DNA of 64,000 nt from Sphaerisporangium melleum. GTDB lineage: Bacteria > Actinomycetota > Actinomycetes > Streptosporangiales > Streptosporangiaceae. The notes under the pieces are model-generated. The model was not told the origin of the DNA, ran no database searches, and saw only the letters and a list, made by a program, of their open reading frames with translations. A program made the translations under genes and the position numbers. Numbering within the stretch: position 1 is the first letter of the stretch; the number at the start of each line of letters is the position of its first letter. Shown here one piece after another: positions 49,013-56,524 of this stretch. The stretch is taken from assembly GCF_014646695.1 (NCBI RefSeq), contig NZ_BMNT01000003.1, positions 57,948 through 121,947 on the forward strand, in the 5' to 3' direction.

Positions 49013-49969
49013 ATGACCGGCAGACACCACATTGCGGTGCTCCTACTGCCCGGTGTGCTCCCGCTCGAGTTCGGTATCGCGACACAGATCTTCGCCACGG
49101 ACCCTCACTATGAGCTGACCGTGTGCGCCGACACCGAGGCCGGACGAGTGCCAGGGCGGGGCTTTGCGATCACGGTCACGGCCGGTCTCGAGGCCCTGGA
49201 CGAGGCCGACACCGTGATCATTCCGGGGTACGACGACATCGACACGGCCCCGTCGGCCGAGCTTCTGGCGGCGCTACAGGCGGCTCACGCCCGAGGCGCC
49301 AGACTCGTCTCCATCTGCACCGCGGCCTTCACCCTTGCCGCAGCCGGACTGCTCGACGGGCGCCCCGCGACCACACACTGGCGGCTCGCCGAGCGACTGC
49401 GTCAGCGCTACCCACTCGTCAAAGTCCTGCCGAATCAGTTGTACGTCGACGACGGTGACATCCTCACGTCCGCCGGCGTGACCGCGGGAATCGACTTGTG
49501 CCTGCACCTGATCCTCACCGACCGCGGCGCCGCGGCAGCGAACACACGTGCACGCGATCTTGTCGCGCCGCCACGGCGGCGGGGAGGCCAAGCGCAGTTC
49601 GTCGAACAACTCCGCCCCGAAGCGAGCGGAGACGAACTTGCTCCTCTGCGTCAGTGGATGCTCGACAACCTTGCGAAGCCCATGACCATCGACGACCTCG
49701 CAGAACGCGCCCATATGTCGCGGCGGACGCTGATCCGCCGCTTCCGCAAGGAGACCGGCACCCCGCCCATGGCCTGGCTGACCGACGCACGCATCGACCG
49801 AGCACGTGAACTGCTGGAGGCGACCACCGTGCCCATCGAGCAGATCGGCCGCCTCACCGGGCTCGGCGCTCCCGCTTCCTTGCGGGCCGCATTCCATCGG
49901 CACCTTGACACTTCGCCTCAGGAATACCGGAGCCTGTTCCGCCACAAGGACGAGAAGGTGGACGCATGA
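49013..49969 (+). CDS. GlxA-type regulator: DJ-1/PfpI domain plus AraC DNA-binding domain (second)
   Basis: A 318-residue regulator of the same architecture as AdpA, start at the ATG 49013. The sensor domain has HIAVLLLPGVLPLEFGIATQIF, TVIIPGYDDID and ARLVSICTAAFTLAAAGLLDGRPATTHW (the elbow Cys is in SICTA). The AraC domain has KPMTIDDLAERAHMSRRTLIRRFRKETGTPPMAWLTDARIDRARELLEATTVPIEQIGRLTGLGAPASLRAAFHRHLDTSPQEYRSLF (blocks). The GTGGCAC inverted repeat over its own start suggests autoregulation, and the matching site before the second HD gene suggests that gene is a target. Confidence 0.92.
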   Translation: MTGRHHIAVLLLPGVLPLEFGIATQIFATDPHYELTVCADTEAGRVPGRGFAITVTAGLEALDEADTVIIPGYDDIDTAPSAELLAALQAAHARGARLVSICTAAFTLAAAGLLDGRPATTHWRLAERLRQRYPLVKVLPNQLYVDDGDILTSAGVTAGIDLCLHLILTDRGAAAANTRARDLVAPPRRRGGQAQFVEQLRPEASGDELAPLRQWMLDNLAKPMTIDDLAERAHMSRRTLIRRFRKETGTPPMAWLTDARIDRARELLEATTVPIEQIGRLTGLGAPASLRAAFHRHLDTSPQEYRSLFRHKDEKVDA

Positions 49970-49975
49970 CCGCCA

Positions 49976-50048
49976 CATCTTCGCCAGTGCCCTCGGCTCT
50001 GTAGCCGGGCTCCCCGGTCTGAACAGCATCGAGGAAGAACTTTCCTGA
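49976..50048 (+). pseudogene. 3'-terminal remnant of a second FtsX-ectodomain gene
   Basis: Codons reading HIFASALGSVAGLPGLNSIEEELS and stop correspond to the end of the protein at 39721-40556 (RAVGRLPGVNSVEEEFS and stop). The similarity continues past the stop for about 60 bases (TCCTGACC, CCCGTCA, AAGACGACGA-like blocks, AACCGGCG). The remaining upstream part has been lost, replaced by the regulator gene. Confidence 0.65.
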
Positions 50049-50206
50049 CCTGATGCACCCGTCAGCGGTGCTAAGACGACGACTCATCTGATGAACCGGC
50101 GATGGCAAAGGAGAATGATGGCGAGGGCGCCCCTGATACGCCCCCTTTCCACGGCCATCACGGTCGCCGTTCGACCGTTGTCACGCGCCAAGGGAGTTCA
50201 GGTCTT

Positions 50207-51187
50207 ATGGTACGAGGACGGAAATGGCTGTTGACCGGGTGTGTTGCCGGCGCGTTGGGCGCAACGAGCATCGCGGTCCTTGTCACATCGCCGGTTGCCC
50301 AGAGCCGCGGCCAAGAAGCTCCGGCGCCGCAGGCCACCGGCCGTCTGTCCGGCCATGATCCTGAGCTGATCAGAGAGATCGAAGGGCTCTTCGCGGGAGA
50401 GGGTGTTCGCTTCGCCGCGACCGAGGAGTTGGTATATCGCTGCATGACGGGCAAGGGACTGCCGTACGTCAAGCGCCAGGCCCCTGATCGCGACATCAAC
50501 CCCACTCTGGCGTCCGATTCCTACGGCACTCCTCTCAGTGAGGCGAGCACGGTTGGCTATCGCTCCGCGGAACGCCTCCGAACCGCGGAGGATGCCGACC
50601 CGTCCGGCGTCGGCCGGCTTTCGGCAGCGGATCGCGAGAGATGGGGCGAAGCCTTTTTCGGCAAGGAGGACGCGCCTGTCGTCAGGGCGACCTTGCCACA
50701 AGGGGGCACCACCGAGACGTCGAGCGATGGATGCCTCTCCAAAGCACGCTTACGACTGTACGGGTCCTTGCGGGACTGGCTGAAGTGGAGCACCTTCGCC
50801 GGATCCTTCGCCATCGAGGCGCAACAGCACGCCACGGCGGACGTTCGTCTCGCCGAGTTGAACCGGCGTTGGTCGGACTGCATGGCCGAGTCCGGCTACG
50901 AGGGCATCAAAGACCCGGAATCCGCCCGAGAGATGGCCGCCCGCGGACACGCCGACCCGAGCATCGACTCAGCGAAGGCCCAGAACGACGAAGTACGGCT
51001 GGCGACGGCCGACGCCAGGTGCGACACGGCGCTCGGCTACGCACAGAGCCGCCGCAAGATCGAGGACGAGCACTACGCGGCGGCCCTTGCAAAGCACAAG
51101 GCGAACATCGCCGACCTTCGGAAGATGAACGATCGGGCCCTGGCCAAGGCGCACAAGATTTTCGGAGACCGCTCACAACCTCGGTGA
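50207..51187 (+). CDS. Secreted protein of unknown function
   Basis: About 326 residues from the ATG 50207 (AGGGAGTTCAGG upstream). A signal or anchor segment (WLLTGCVAGALGATSIAVLVTSPVA) is followed by a largely helical, charged mature part. Several Cys occur in short motifs: VYRCMTGKGLPYV, DGCLSKARLRLYG, WSDCMAESGYEGI and ADARCDTALGYAQ. The CM...G(L/Y)xY pattern recurs in actinobacterial exported proteins of unknown function. The last 40 residues are coiled-coil-like (HYAAALAKHKANIADLRKMN). No enzyme signature. It lies just beyond the FtsX-ectodomain remnant. Confidence 0.75.
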   Translation: MVRGRKWLLTGCVAGALGATSIAVLVTSPVAQSRGQEAPAPQATGRLSGHDPELIREIEGLFAGEGVRFAATEELVYRCMTGKGLPYVKRQAPDRDINPTLASDSYGTPLSEASTVGYRSAERLRTAEDADPSGVGRLSAADRERWGEAFFGKEDAPVVRATLPQGGTTETSSDGCLSKARLRLYGSLRDWLKWSTFAGSFAIEAQQHATADVRLAELNRRWSDCMAESGYEGIKDPESAREMAARGHADPSIDSAKAQNDEVRLATADARCDTALGYAQSRRKIEDEHYAAALAKHKANIADLRKMNDRALAKAHKIFGDRSQPR

Positions 51188-51247
51188 ACGGTCCAGGATC
51201 ACTGCCTGACGCTCCGATCGGCTCGACCCCTGCGGTGGCGTAGGGGG

Positions 51248-51685
51248 TCATGAGATCGCTTCGAGGGCTTCGCGGAGGCGGGTGGCGTAGGTGGCGGCTT
51301 CGGGCTGGTCTTCGTATTTGACTCGGGGCCAGAAGAAGCCGCGCAGGCCGTCCTTCTTGTGGCGGGGGACGACGTGGGTGTGCAGGTGGGGGACGCTCTG
51401 GCTGATGCGGTTGTTCATCGCCACGAAGGTGCCCGCCGCGCCGAGGCCCTGCTCCACGGCCAGGGAGACGGCCTGGACCCGGGCGAAGTACGGTCCGAGG
51501 GTCTCCCCCGGCAGGTCGCCGAGGGTCTCGACGTGGCCGCGCGGGATGACCAGCACGTGGCCCTTGAACACCGGGCGGGCGTCGAGGAAGGCCACCGCGA
51601 CCTCGTCGGCCAGCACGATGTGCGCGGGCGTGCGACCGGCCGCGATGGCGCAGAAGGGGCACGTGGGGTCGTCGGGGACGGTCAT
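51248..51685 (-). CDS. HIT-family protein
   Basis: A 145-residue histidine-triad nucleotide hydrolase/transferase, start at the ATG 51685. CPFCAIAAGRTPAHIVLADEVAVAFLDARPVFKGHVLVIPRGH (blocks) includes the CxxC zinc pair. The triad is HLHTHVVPR (His100, His102, His104). It is predicted to hydrolyse adenosine phosphoramidates or dinucleoside polyphosphates. Monocistronic, convergent with the secreted protein. Confidence 0.94.
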   Translation of the reverse strand: MTVPDDPTCPFCAIAAGRTPAHIVLADEVAVAFLDARPVFKGHVLVIPRGHVETLGDLPGETLGPYFARVQAVSLAVEQGLGAAGTFVAMNNRISQSVPHLHTHVVPRHKKDGLRGFFWPRVKYEDQPEAATYATRLREALEAIS

Positions 51686-51853
51686 GGACTCATTGTGGCC
51701 CGCTGTGGCCCACCTCCGCGGCAAACCCCCGGCCGTCGCGGCTCGGCGTTCGACCGTGCAGGCCAGCGAGCACAGCCGGTACGACGGCCTGCGGCGCGCC
51801 GGGTAGGGGGCGGCGACGACAGTGCCCGGCGGCTGTCGAGGCGTCCGCCGGGA

Positions 51854-52222
51854 TCAGGCCGGGGGCCGCGGGGCGGGGCGGGGGCGGCGCAGGGTGACGA
51901 TGGTCTCGCTGCCCTCGGCGTCCACGACGTCGAAGGCGCGCACCGCCCCTTCCTGGACGGTGTCGGCCATGATCCGCTGAGGGTGGTCGACGGCGTGCCG
52001 GGTGACCATGCCGCCCCCGCGCCCGCCCAGGCCCACCGCGAACTGGTCGTCCTTCGGGTCGTACTCCAGGTAGGCGAGCGGTGACCGTTCCGCCTCCATC
52101 TGGTCGCCGAGTTCGCTGCTGAGCACCTCGACGGTGACCTCGACGCCCTCGTAGTCGCGGGTCATCGCGTCGAAGAACTCCCGCCATTCGCCACGTGGAA
52201 GGTCGGTGCGCCGCTGGTTCAT
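51854..52222 (-). CDS. DUF5335-family protein
   Basis: A 122-residue cytoplasmic protein, start at the ATG 52222 after AGGGGGACCGGC. LPRGEWREFFDAMTRDYEGVEVTVEVLSSELGDQMEAERSPLAYLEYDPKDDQFAVGLGG (blocks) and RHAVDHPQRIMAD match the DUF5335 pattern known from actinobacteria and other soil bacteria. The function is unknown. It is divergent from the MalY/PatB-type gene with a 202-base gap. Confidence 0.8.
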   Translation of the reverse strand: MNQRRTDLPRGEWREFFDAMTRDYEGVEVTVEVLSSELGDQMEAERSPLAYLEYDPKDDQFAVGLGGRGGGMVTRHAVDHPQRIMADTVQEGAVRAFDVVDAEGSETIVTLRRPRPAPRPPA

Positions 52223-52424
52223 GCCGGTCCCCCTTGCCGCGCGGCCTCGAGGGCCGCGTCCGTTCTCATGGTCGGCCATACCCGGCGATCGGCGCAGCAC
52301 CGAACCACTAAAAGTATGACAAATCACTACAGAGCGTGACTTGGCTGGCTATAACTGCCGAAAGGGTGTAATCGTCGGAGTTTGGGAGAGCAGGCGTGAT
52401 GGGTTTACGCAGAAGGGATCCAGC

Positions 52425-53618
52425 GTGAGCGATCGGACCGGTTCCGGCGGGCCCCTGTCCGCGTACGGCCTGGACGAGCTGCGCGGGCGGCACAGCGCCA
52501 AGTGGCGGCACCACCCGCCGCAGGTGCTGCCCGTCTGGGTGGCCGAGATGGACACCCCGCTCGCCGAGCCGATCGTCACCGCGCTCGCCGGAGCCGTCTC
52601 CCGCGGCGACACCGGGTACGCCACGCCCTGCGGGCTGCCGGAGGCGTACGCGGCCTTCGCCGCCCGGCGGTTCGGTCACCACGCCGACCCGGCGGCGATA
52701 CGCCTGGTGCCGGACGTCATGGCAGGCGTGGTCGAGGTGTTGCACCTGGTCACCCGGCCCGGTGACCGGGTGGTGGTGAACACCCCCGCCTACCCGCCGT
52801 ACTTCTACTGGCTGCCGCGCATCGGCCGGCAAGTGGTGCAGAGCCCGCTGGCCCTCGGCCCGGACGGCCACCGGCTGGACCTGGCCGCGCTGGAACGCGA
52901 CTTCGCGGCCGGGGCCGCCGCGTATCTGCTGTGCAACCCGCACAATCCCACCGGCCTGGTGCTCGGCGAGGATGAACTGCTCGCCGTCGCCGCGCTCGCC
53001 GACGAGTACGGCGTGCGGGTGGTGTCCGACGAGATCCACGCGCCACTGGTCTACCCGGGCGGGCGCCACGTGCCGTTCCCGTCGCTGGACGCCCCGGCCG
53101 GCGCCCGGTCGGTCGCGCTGGTCTCGGCGTCCAAGGCGTGGAACCTGCCCGGGCTGAAGGCCGCGCTCGCCGTCCCGGGCGAGGAGGCCCGCGCGGACGT
53201 CGCCGGCATCGACCCGGAGGTGAGCGAGAGCGCCGGGATGTTCGGCGTGCTGGCCTCTGAAGCGGCGTTCAGCGAGGGCGAGCCGTGGCTGGACGAGCTG
53301 ATGGCGGGCCTTTCCGCCAACCGCACCCTGCTCGGCGAACTGCTGGCCGAACGGCTGCCCGGGGTGGTCTACCGGCCGCCGCAGGCGACCTACCTGGCCT
53401 GGCTGGACCTGCGTGCTCTCGGCCTCGGCGACGACCCGGCGGAGTGGTTCCTGCGCCACGGCGAGGTGGCGCTGTACTCGGGCCTGAAGTTCGGCCCGCC
53501 CGGCAGCGGCTTCGCCCGCTTCAACTTCGCCACCTCCCCCGCCCTGCTCACCGACGCGATGACCCGCATGTCCGACGCCCTCACCACCCGCCGCACCAGC
53601 ACCCTGAACGCACCCTGA
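52425..53618 (+). CDS. MalY/PatB-type PLP-dependent C-S lyase (aminotransferase class I/II)
   Basis: About 397 residues, GTG start at 52425 after AGAAGGGATCCAGC. It is a fold type I PLP enzyme: KWRHHPPQVLPVWVAEMDTPLAEPI at the N-terminus, NTPAYPPYFYW, NPHNPTGLVL, SDEIHAPLVY (Asp202) and the Schiff-base Lys237 in VSASKAWNLPGLK. This is the cystathionine beta-lyase (MalY/PatB) signature. It probably cleaves cystathionine or cysteine conjugates to a thiol, pyruvate and ammonia. Confidence 0.92.
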   Translation: MSDRTGSGGPLSAYGLDELRGRHSAKWRHHPPQVLPVWVAEMDTPLAEPIVTALAGAVSRGDTGYATPCGLPEAYAAFAARRFGHHADPAAIRLVPDVMAGVVEVLHLVTRPGDRVVVNTPAYPPYFYWLPRIGRQVVQSPLALGPDGHRLDLAALERDFAAGAAAYLLCNPHNPTGLVLGEDELLAVAALADEYGVRVVSDEIHAPLVYPGGRHVPFPSLDAPAGARSVALVSASKAWNLPGLKAALAVPGEEARADVAGIDPEVSESAGMFGVLASEAAFSEGEPWLDELMAGLSANRTLLGELLAERLPGVVYRPPQATYLAWLDLRALGLGDDPAEWFLRHGEVALYSGLKFGPPGSGFARFNFATSPALLTDAMTRMSDALTTRRTSTLNAP

Positions 53619-53695
53619 GCCCTACGAGATCGCCGTCCGTGGGGATCGGGACAAGGGCGTGCAGGGTACTCCCGTGGAACCGTCGAACCTGAAGT

Positions 53696-53995
53696 TCACA
53701 CCCGGCCGTCCCACTCCGGCTGTGCGTAGCGAGTGAACCTCTCCGTGCGACCGTGGAGAGCGTCCTCGACGGCCTCCTCGTAGCGGGGGCGGGCGTACGC
53801 GATCGCACGCAGGCGCCATCGGCGCAACAGCGTCCGCACCTGCTCGAAACGGACGAGCTCGTGCGCGGCTTCCAACGCCTCGTCATACTCCGACCGGAAC
53901 AGGGCACGATGCGACGGCGGAAGCGCTTCGAAAATCCCGGAAGGGTCCTCCCCGGGATCACGGGGCGTGACAGGTTCCAAAGGGTGAGCGGTCAT
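53696..53995 (-). CDS. DUF6247-type small protein
   Basis: A 99-residue protein, start at the ATG 53995 overlapping the stop of the upstream gene by 4 bases (ATGA). DPSGIFEALPPSHRALFRSEYDEALEAAHELVRFEQVRTLLRRWRLRAIAYARPRYEEAVEDAL (blocks) fits the DUF6247 pattern of actinobacteria, which often behaves like an antitoxin-like small helical protein. Function unknown; its translation is coupled to the zinc/propeller protein. Confidence 0.7.
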   Translation of the reverse strand: MTAHPLEPVTPRDPGEDPSGIFEALPPSHRALFRSEYDEALEAAHELVRFEQVRTLLRRWRLRAIAYARPRYEEAVEDALHGRTERFTRYAQPEWDGRV

Positions 53996-55341
53996 ACCGA
54001 CCGATCCACCCGCCAGCGGTGCAGGGTGTTGTCGGTGATGGCGGCGAGTTCGCCGGTGCCTCGGTGCAGGCAGGTCGGTACGAATCCCGGCACGGTGCCG
54101 GTGCGGTGGCCGGTGAACGGGTCCCAGACGTGCAGGCCGTCGGAGTGCGCGGAGTAGAGCCGCCGGCCGTCGGAGAAGAAGGCATCGGCGGGCCCGGTGA
54201 AGGTGGTCACCTCGGCACCCGAGGCGGTGTCGAACAGCCGTACGCCGTCCAGCATCGCGTCCTCGTCGTCGCCGATGCCTCCGACGGCCAGCAGGTCGTC
54301 GTCCACGAAGCACATCGGCCCGTCCCAGTAGTAGTCGCGGTGGCACAGCACGTGCCGGGACGGGCCGTCCTCGGACTCCCACACGTTGCCGTCCAGCCAG
54401 GCGCCGAGGCTCCAGACCGCGAGCGTCCCGACCGGGGACCAGATCCAGCCGTCGTCGGCGAGCGTGCGGCCGGCCGGCGAGCACAGCAGGCGGCCGTGGA
54501 AGTAGTCGAGGTGGTGGGGCGGCCGCTCGTTCTCCGGCGTCTCGTCGTGCTCGCGGGCGGTCAGCGGCTCACCGGTGGCCGGGTCGCTCACGTCCAGCCG
54601 GTTCCAGCGGGTGCGGTGCACGACGACCGGCCGGTCCCCGGCCACGGCGAAGGCCAGCGAGAACGGCACGGTGCTGGCGTAGTAGTCGCCGCCGTCGAGG
54701 TGGAGCGTGACGACGCCCCGCGCGAGATCGACCACCTTTCCGTACCTGCCGTAGTCGTTGACCACGGCGGCGAAGCGGCCGCAGGCCGAGGCGTGCAGCC
54801 GGTGGCGCAGCGGGTGGTCGCTCCAGGGTTTGTGGTCCGGCTCGGCGGGCGGTTCGACGGTCGCGAGCACGGTGACCCGGCCGGCGTCCGGGTCGAGCTC
54901 GGCGATCTTGCCGTCGGCGCACAGTGCCAGCCAGCGGGACCGGCCGGCGTCGTGGACGGGGGCGAGGTCGATCACCTCGCCCAGCGAAGGCGGCGGCGTC
55001 CAGCGCGACACCGTGACGTCGAGCGGTTCCGGCCGTTCGAGGATCTCCGGCTGTCCGCGCCAGCCGAGCATCTCCTCGGCGTCGATCAGCCGGTCGACGC
55101 ATCCCTCGCACACCTCCACCAGGGCGGCAGGCCGCTCGGCCTCATCGCAATCGCGGCAGATGAGGTCGAACTCCATCCCCCGCCCGGTCAGCAGCCGGGC
55201 GTAGGCCACGTCCCGGTTCTCCGGCACGGCGACCAGATGCGGGCACACCCGGCTGGTGGCCGCGTGTGCGGGATGTCCGCAGGCTTGGGTCAGCACCCGG
55301 CCACGATACTCATGCGCGGTGGTCCGGGCGGGAACGTTCAT
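53992..55341 (-). CDS. Zinc-ribbon-like and beta-propeller protein of unknown function
   Basis: A 449-residue protein from the ATG 55341. The N-terminal 95 residues carry a cluster of potential zinc ligands (ACGHPAHAATSRVCPH, LICRDCDEAE, VEVCEGCVDRL). The rest is beta-strand repeats of WD40/propeller type (SRWLALCADGKIAELDPDAG, HLDGGDYYASTVPFSLAFA, GLHVWDPFTGHRTGTV, ELAAITDNTLHRWRV). No catalytic motif and no signal peptide are seen, so it is probably a cytoplasmic scaffold or binding protein. It is coupled to a DUF6247 protein by a 4-base overlap. Confidence 0.7.
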   Translation of the reverse strand: MNVPARTTAHEYRGRVLTQACGHPAHAATSRVCPHLVAVPENRDVAYARLLTGRGMEFDLICRDCDEAERPAALVEVCEGCVDRLIDAEEMLGWRGQPEILERPEPLDVTVSRWTPPPSLGEVIDLAPVHDAGRSRWLALCADGKIAELDPDAGRVTVLATVEPPAEPDHKPWSDHPLRHRLHASACGRFAAVVNDYGRYGKVVDLARGVVTLHLDGGDYYASTVPFSLAFAVAGDRPVVVHRTRWNRLDVSDPATGEPLTAREHDETPENERPPHHLDYFHGRLLCSPAGRTLADDGWIWSPVGTLAVWSLGAWLDGNVWESEDGPSRHVLCHRDYYWDGPMCFVDDDLLAVGGIGDDEDAMLDGVRLFDTASGAEVTTFTGPADAFFSDGRRLYSAHSDGLHVWDPFTGHRTGTVPGFVPTCLHRGTGELAAITDNTLHRWRVDRSV

Positions 55342-55366
55342 GAAAAGGCGGGATGCCGGGGCCGGC

Positions 55367-56305
55367 TCAGGTGTCGACGAAGCCCGGGGGGACCATGACG
55401 CGCAGGCCGTTGGGGATGGCCTTGATGGTGAGGGGGGTGCGCAGCAGGACCTCGCCGTCCACGTCGGCGGGCATCGGCGGATCGGTCTCCAGCAGCATCT
55501 CGGTGCCGGTGACGAACGGCCCGCCCGCGAGGCTGCGCCAGCGCCCGCCGGCGGCGCGTACCAGGGTCTCGGCCAGCAGGCGCAGGCGCTTGCCCGAGCC
55601 GAGCTGGTAGGCCACCAGGCGGCGGTTGTCGATGCTGATGTCGCGGGCGATCTGCCAGCCGCCGTGGAAGCGCCCGTTGGCGATGTTGAGCTGGTGGGTG
55701 AGCAGCTCGTGGCGGCGGCCGTCCACGGTGATGGCCGCGCGGAACGGCGTGTGCCGGGGCAGGATGCTCAGCGCGGTGAGCGGGTAGGCGGCGCGGCCGA
55801 GGATGCGCTTGAGCCAGGGCTTGACCGTGCCGGCGACCTCGACCGAGACGCCGAAGCTCGCGAGGTTGGCGAACGGCTGGTCGCCCGCCATGCCGAGGTC
55901 GATGTCGGCGACCTTGCCGCGGCTGAACACCTTGATCGCCATGGCGAGGTCGAGCGGCAGGCCGAGGCTGCGCGCGAAGTTGTTGGTGGTGCCGAGCGGC
56001 AGCACGCCGAGGGCGACGTCGCGGTGGGCGACGTGCTTGACGGCGCCGCTGAGGGTGCCGTCGCCGCCGCCGACCACGAGCAGGTCGGGCTGCAGGTCGA
56101 GGGCCTCGATCAGGATCTCCGGCAGCCGGGAGGGGTCCATGACGGCGTAGGTGCGCATCGGGCGGAAGCCCTCGGCCTGCATCAGCCGCAGCGCCTCGAA
56201 GTAGCGGTGGCGCCCGCGGCGGGAACGGGTGTTGACCACCAGCACAACTCTGCGCAGTTCGCGGATCGCCTTGGTGTGTTCCGCCTTGGTCCGCAGCTCG
56301 CTCAC
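55367..56305 (-). CDS. Diacylglycerol-kinase-family lipid kinase
   Basis: A 312-residue kinase, GTG start at 56305. The catalytic domain has RRVVLVVNTRSRRGRHR, the nucleotide motif LVVGGGDGTLSGAV and GVLPLGTTNNFARSLGLP. The C-terminal domain is the two-layer beta-sandwich of YegS/DgkB proteins (ITVDGRRHELLTHQLNIANGRFHGGW). It is predicted to phosphorylate diacylglycerol or a related lipid in membrane-lipid turnover. It lies 25 bases upstream of the propeller gene on the same strand. Confidence 0.92.
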   Translation of the reverse strand: MSELRTKAEHTKAIRELRRVVLVVNTRSRRGRHRYFEALRLMQAEGFRPMRTYAVMDPSRLPEILIEALDLQPDLLVVGGGDGTLSGAVKHVAHRDVALGVLPLGTTNNFARSLGLPLDLAMAIKVFSRGKVADIDLGMAGDQPFANLASFGVSVEVAGTVKPWLKRILGRAAYPLTALSILPRHTPFRAAITVDGRRHELLTHQLNIANGRFHGGWQIARDISIDNRRLVAYQLGSGKRLRLLAETLVRAAGGRWRSLAGGPFVTGTEMLLETDPPMPADVDGEVLLRTPLTIKAIPNGLRVMVPPGFVDT

Positions 56306-56360
56306 CGATCACCCGTCCCGTAGAAGACCGTCGGGGACATGGTATTCGGGCCGGGAAAAC

Positions 56361-56399
56361 GGTCGGGACGGGTTCGGCGGCGCCGTACCCGTCCCGACC
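56361..56399 (-). terminator. Terminator hairpin with T-tail downstream of the M6 protease
   Basis: A perfect 13-bp inverted repeat, GGTCGGGACGGGT at 56361-56373 and ACCCGTCCCGACC at 56387-56399. On the minus strand it is followed by GTTTTCC, a canonical rho-independent signal. Confidence 0.8.
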
Positions 56400-56408
56400 A
56401 AGGAAGGT

Positions 56409-56444
56409 GGGCGGGCGGCCGGCTCGTGCGCCTGCCGCCCGCCC
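56409..56444 (-). terminator. Second terminator hairpin downstream of the M6 protease
   Basis: A perfect 11-bp inverted repeat, GGGCGGGCGGC at 56409-56419 and GCCGCCCGCCC at 56434-56444, 81 bases past the protease stop and 10 bases before the T-tailed hairpin. The two stems in tandem insulate the lipid kinase gene from the heavily expressed-looking protease. Confidence 0.7.
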
Positions 56445-56524
56445 GGCCCGGGTGACGGCCCCTCGTCCGGAGGTTCTCCGGTGCGGGGCCGCCGCTCAGG
56501 CTTCGATCACGTGCCGTCCGCCGC

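Noticed and set aside
48942-49014. Short frame MARQYETYFPHVARMTMVAR before the second DJ-1/AraC gene as a leader peptide
   Set aside because: It overlaps the operator and promoter, has no ribosome-binding site and no attenuator-like hairpin; it is more likely untranscribed.
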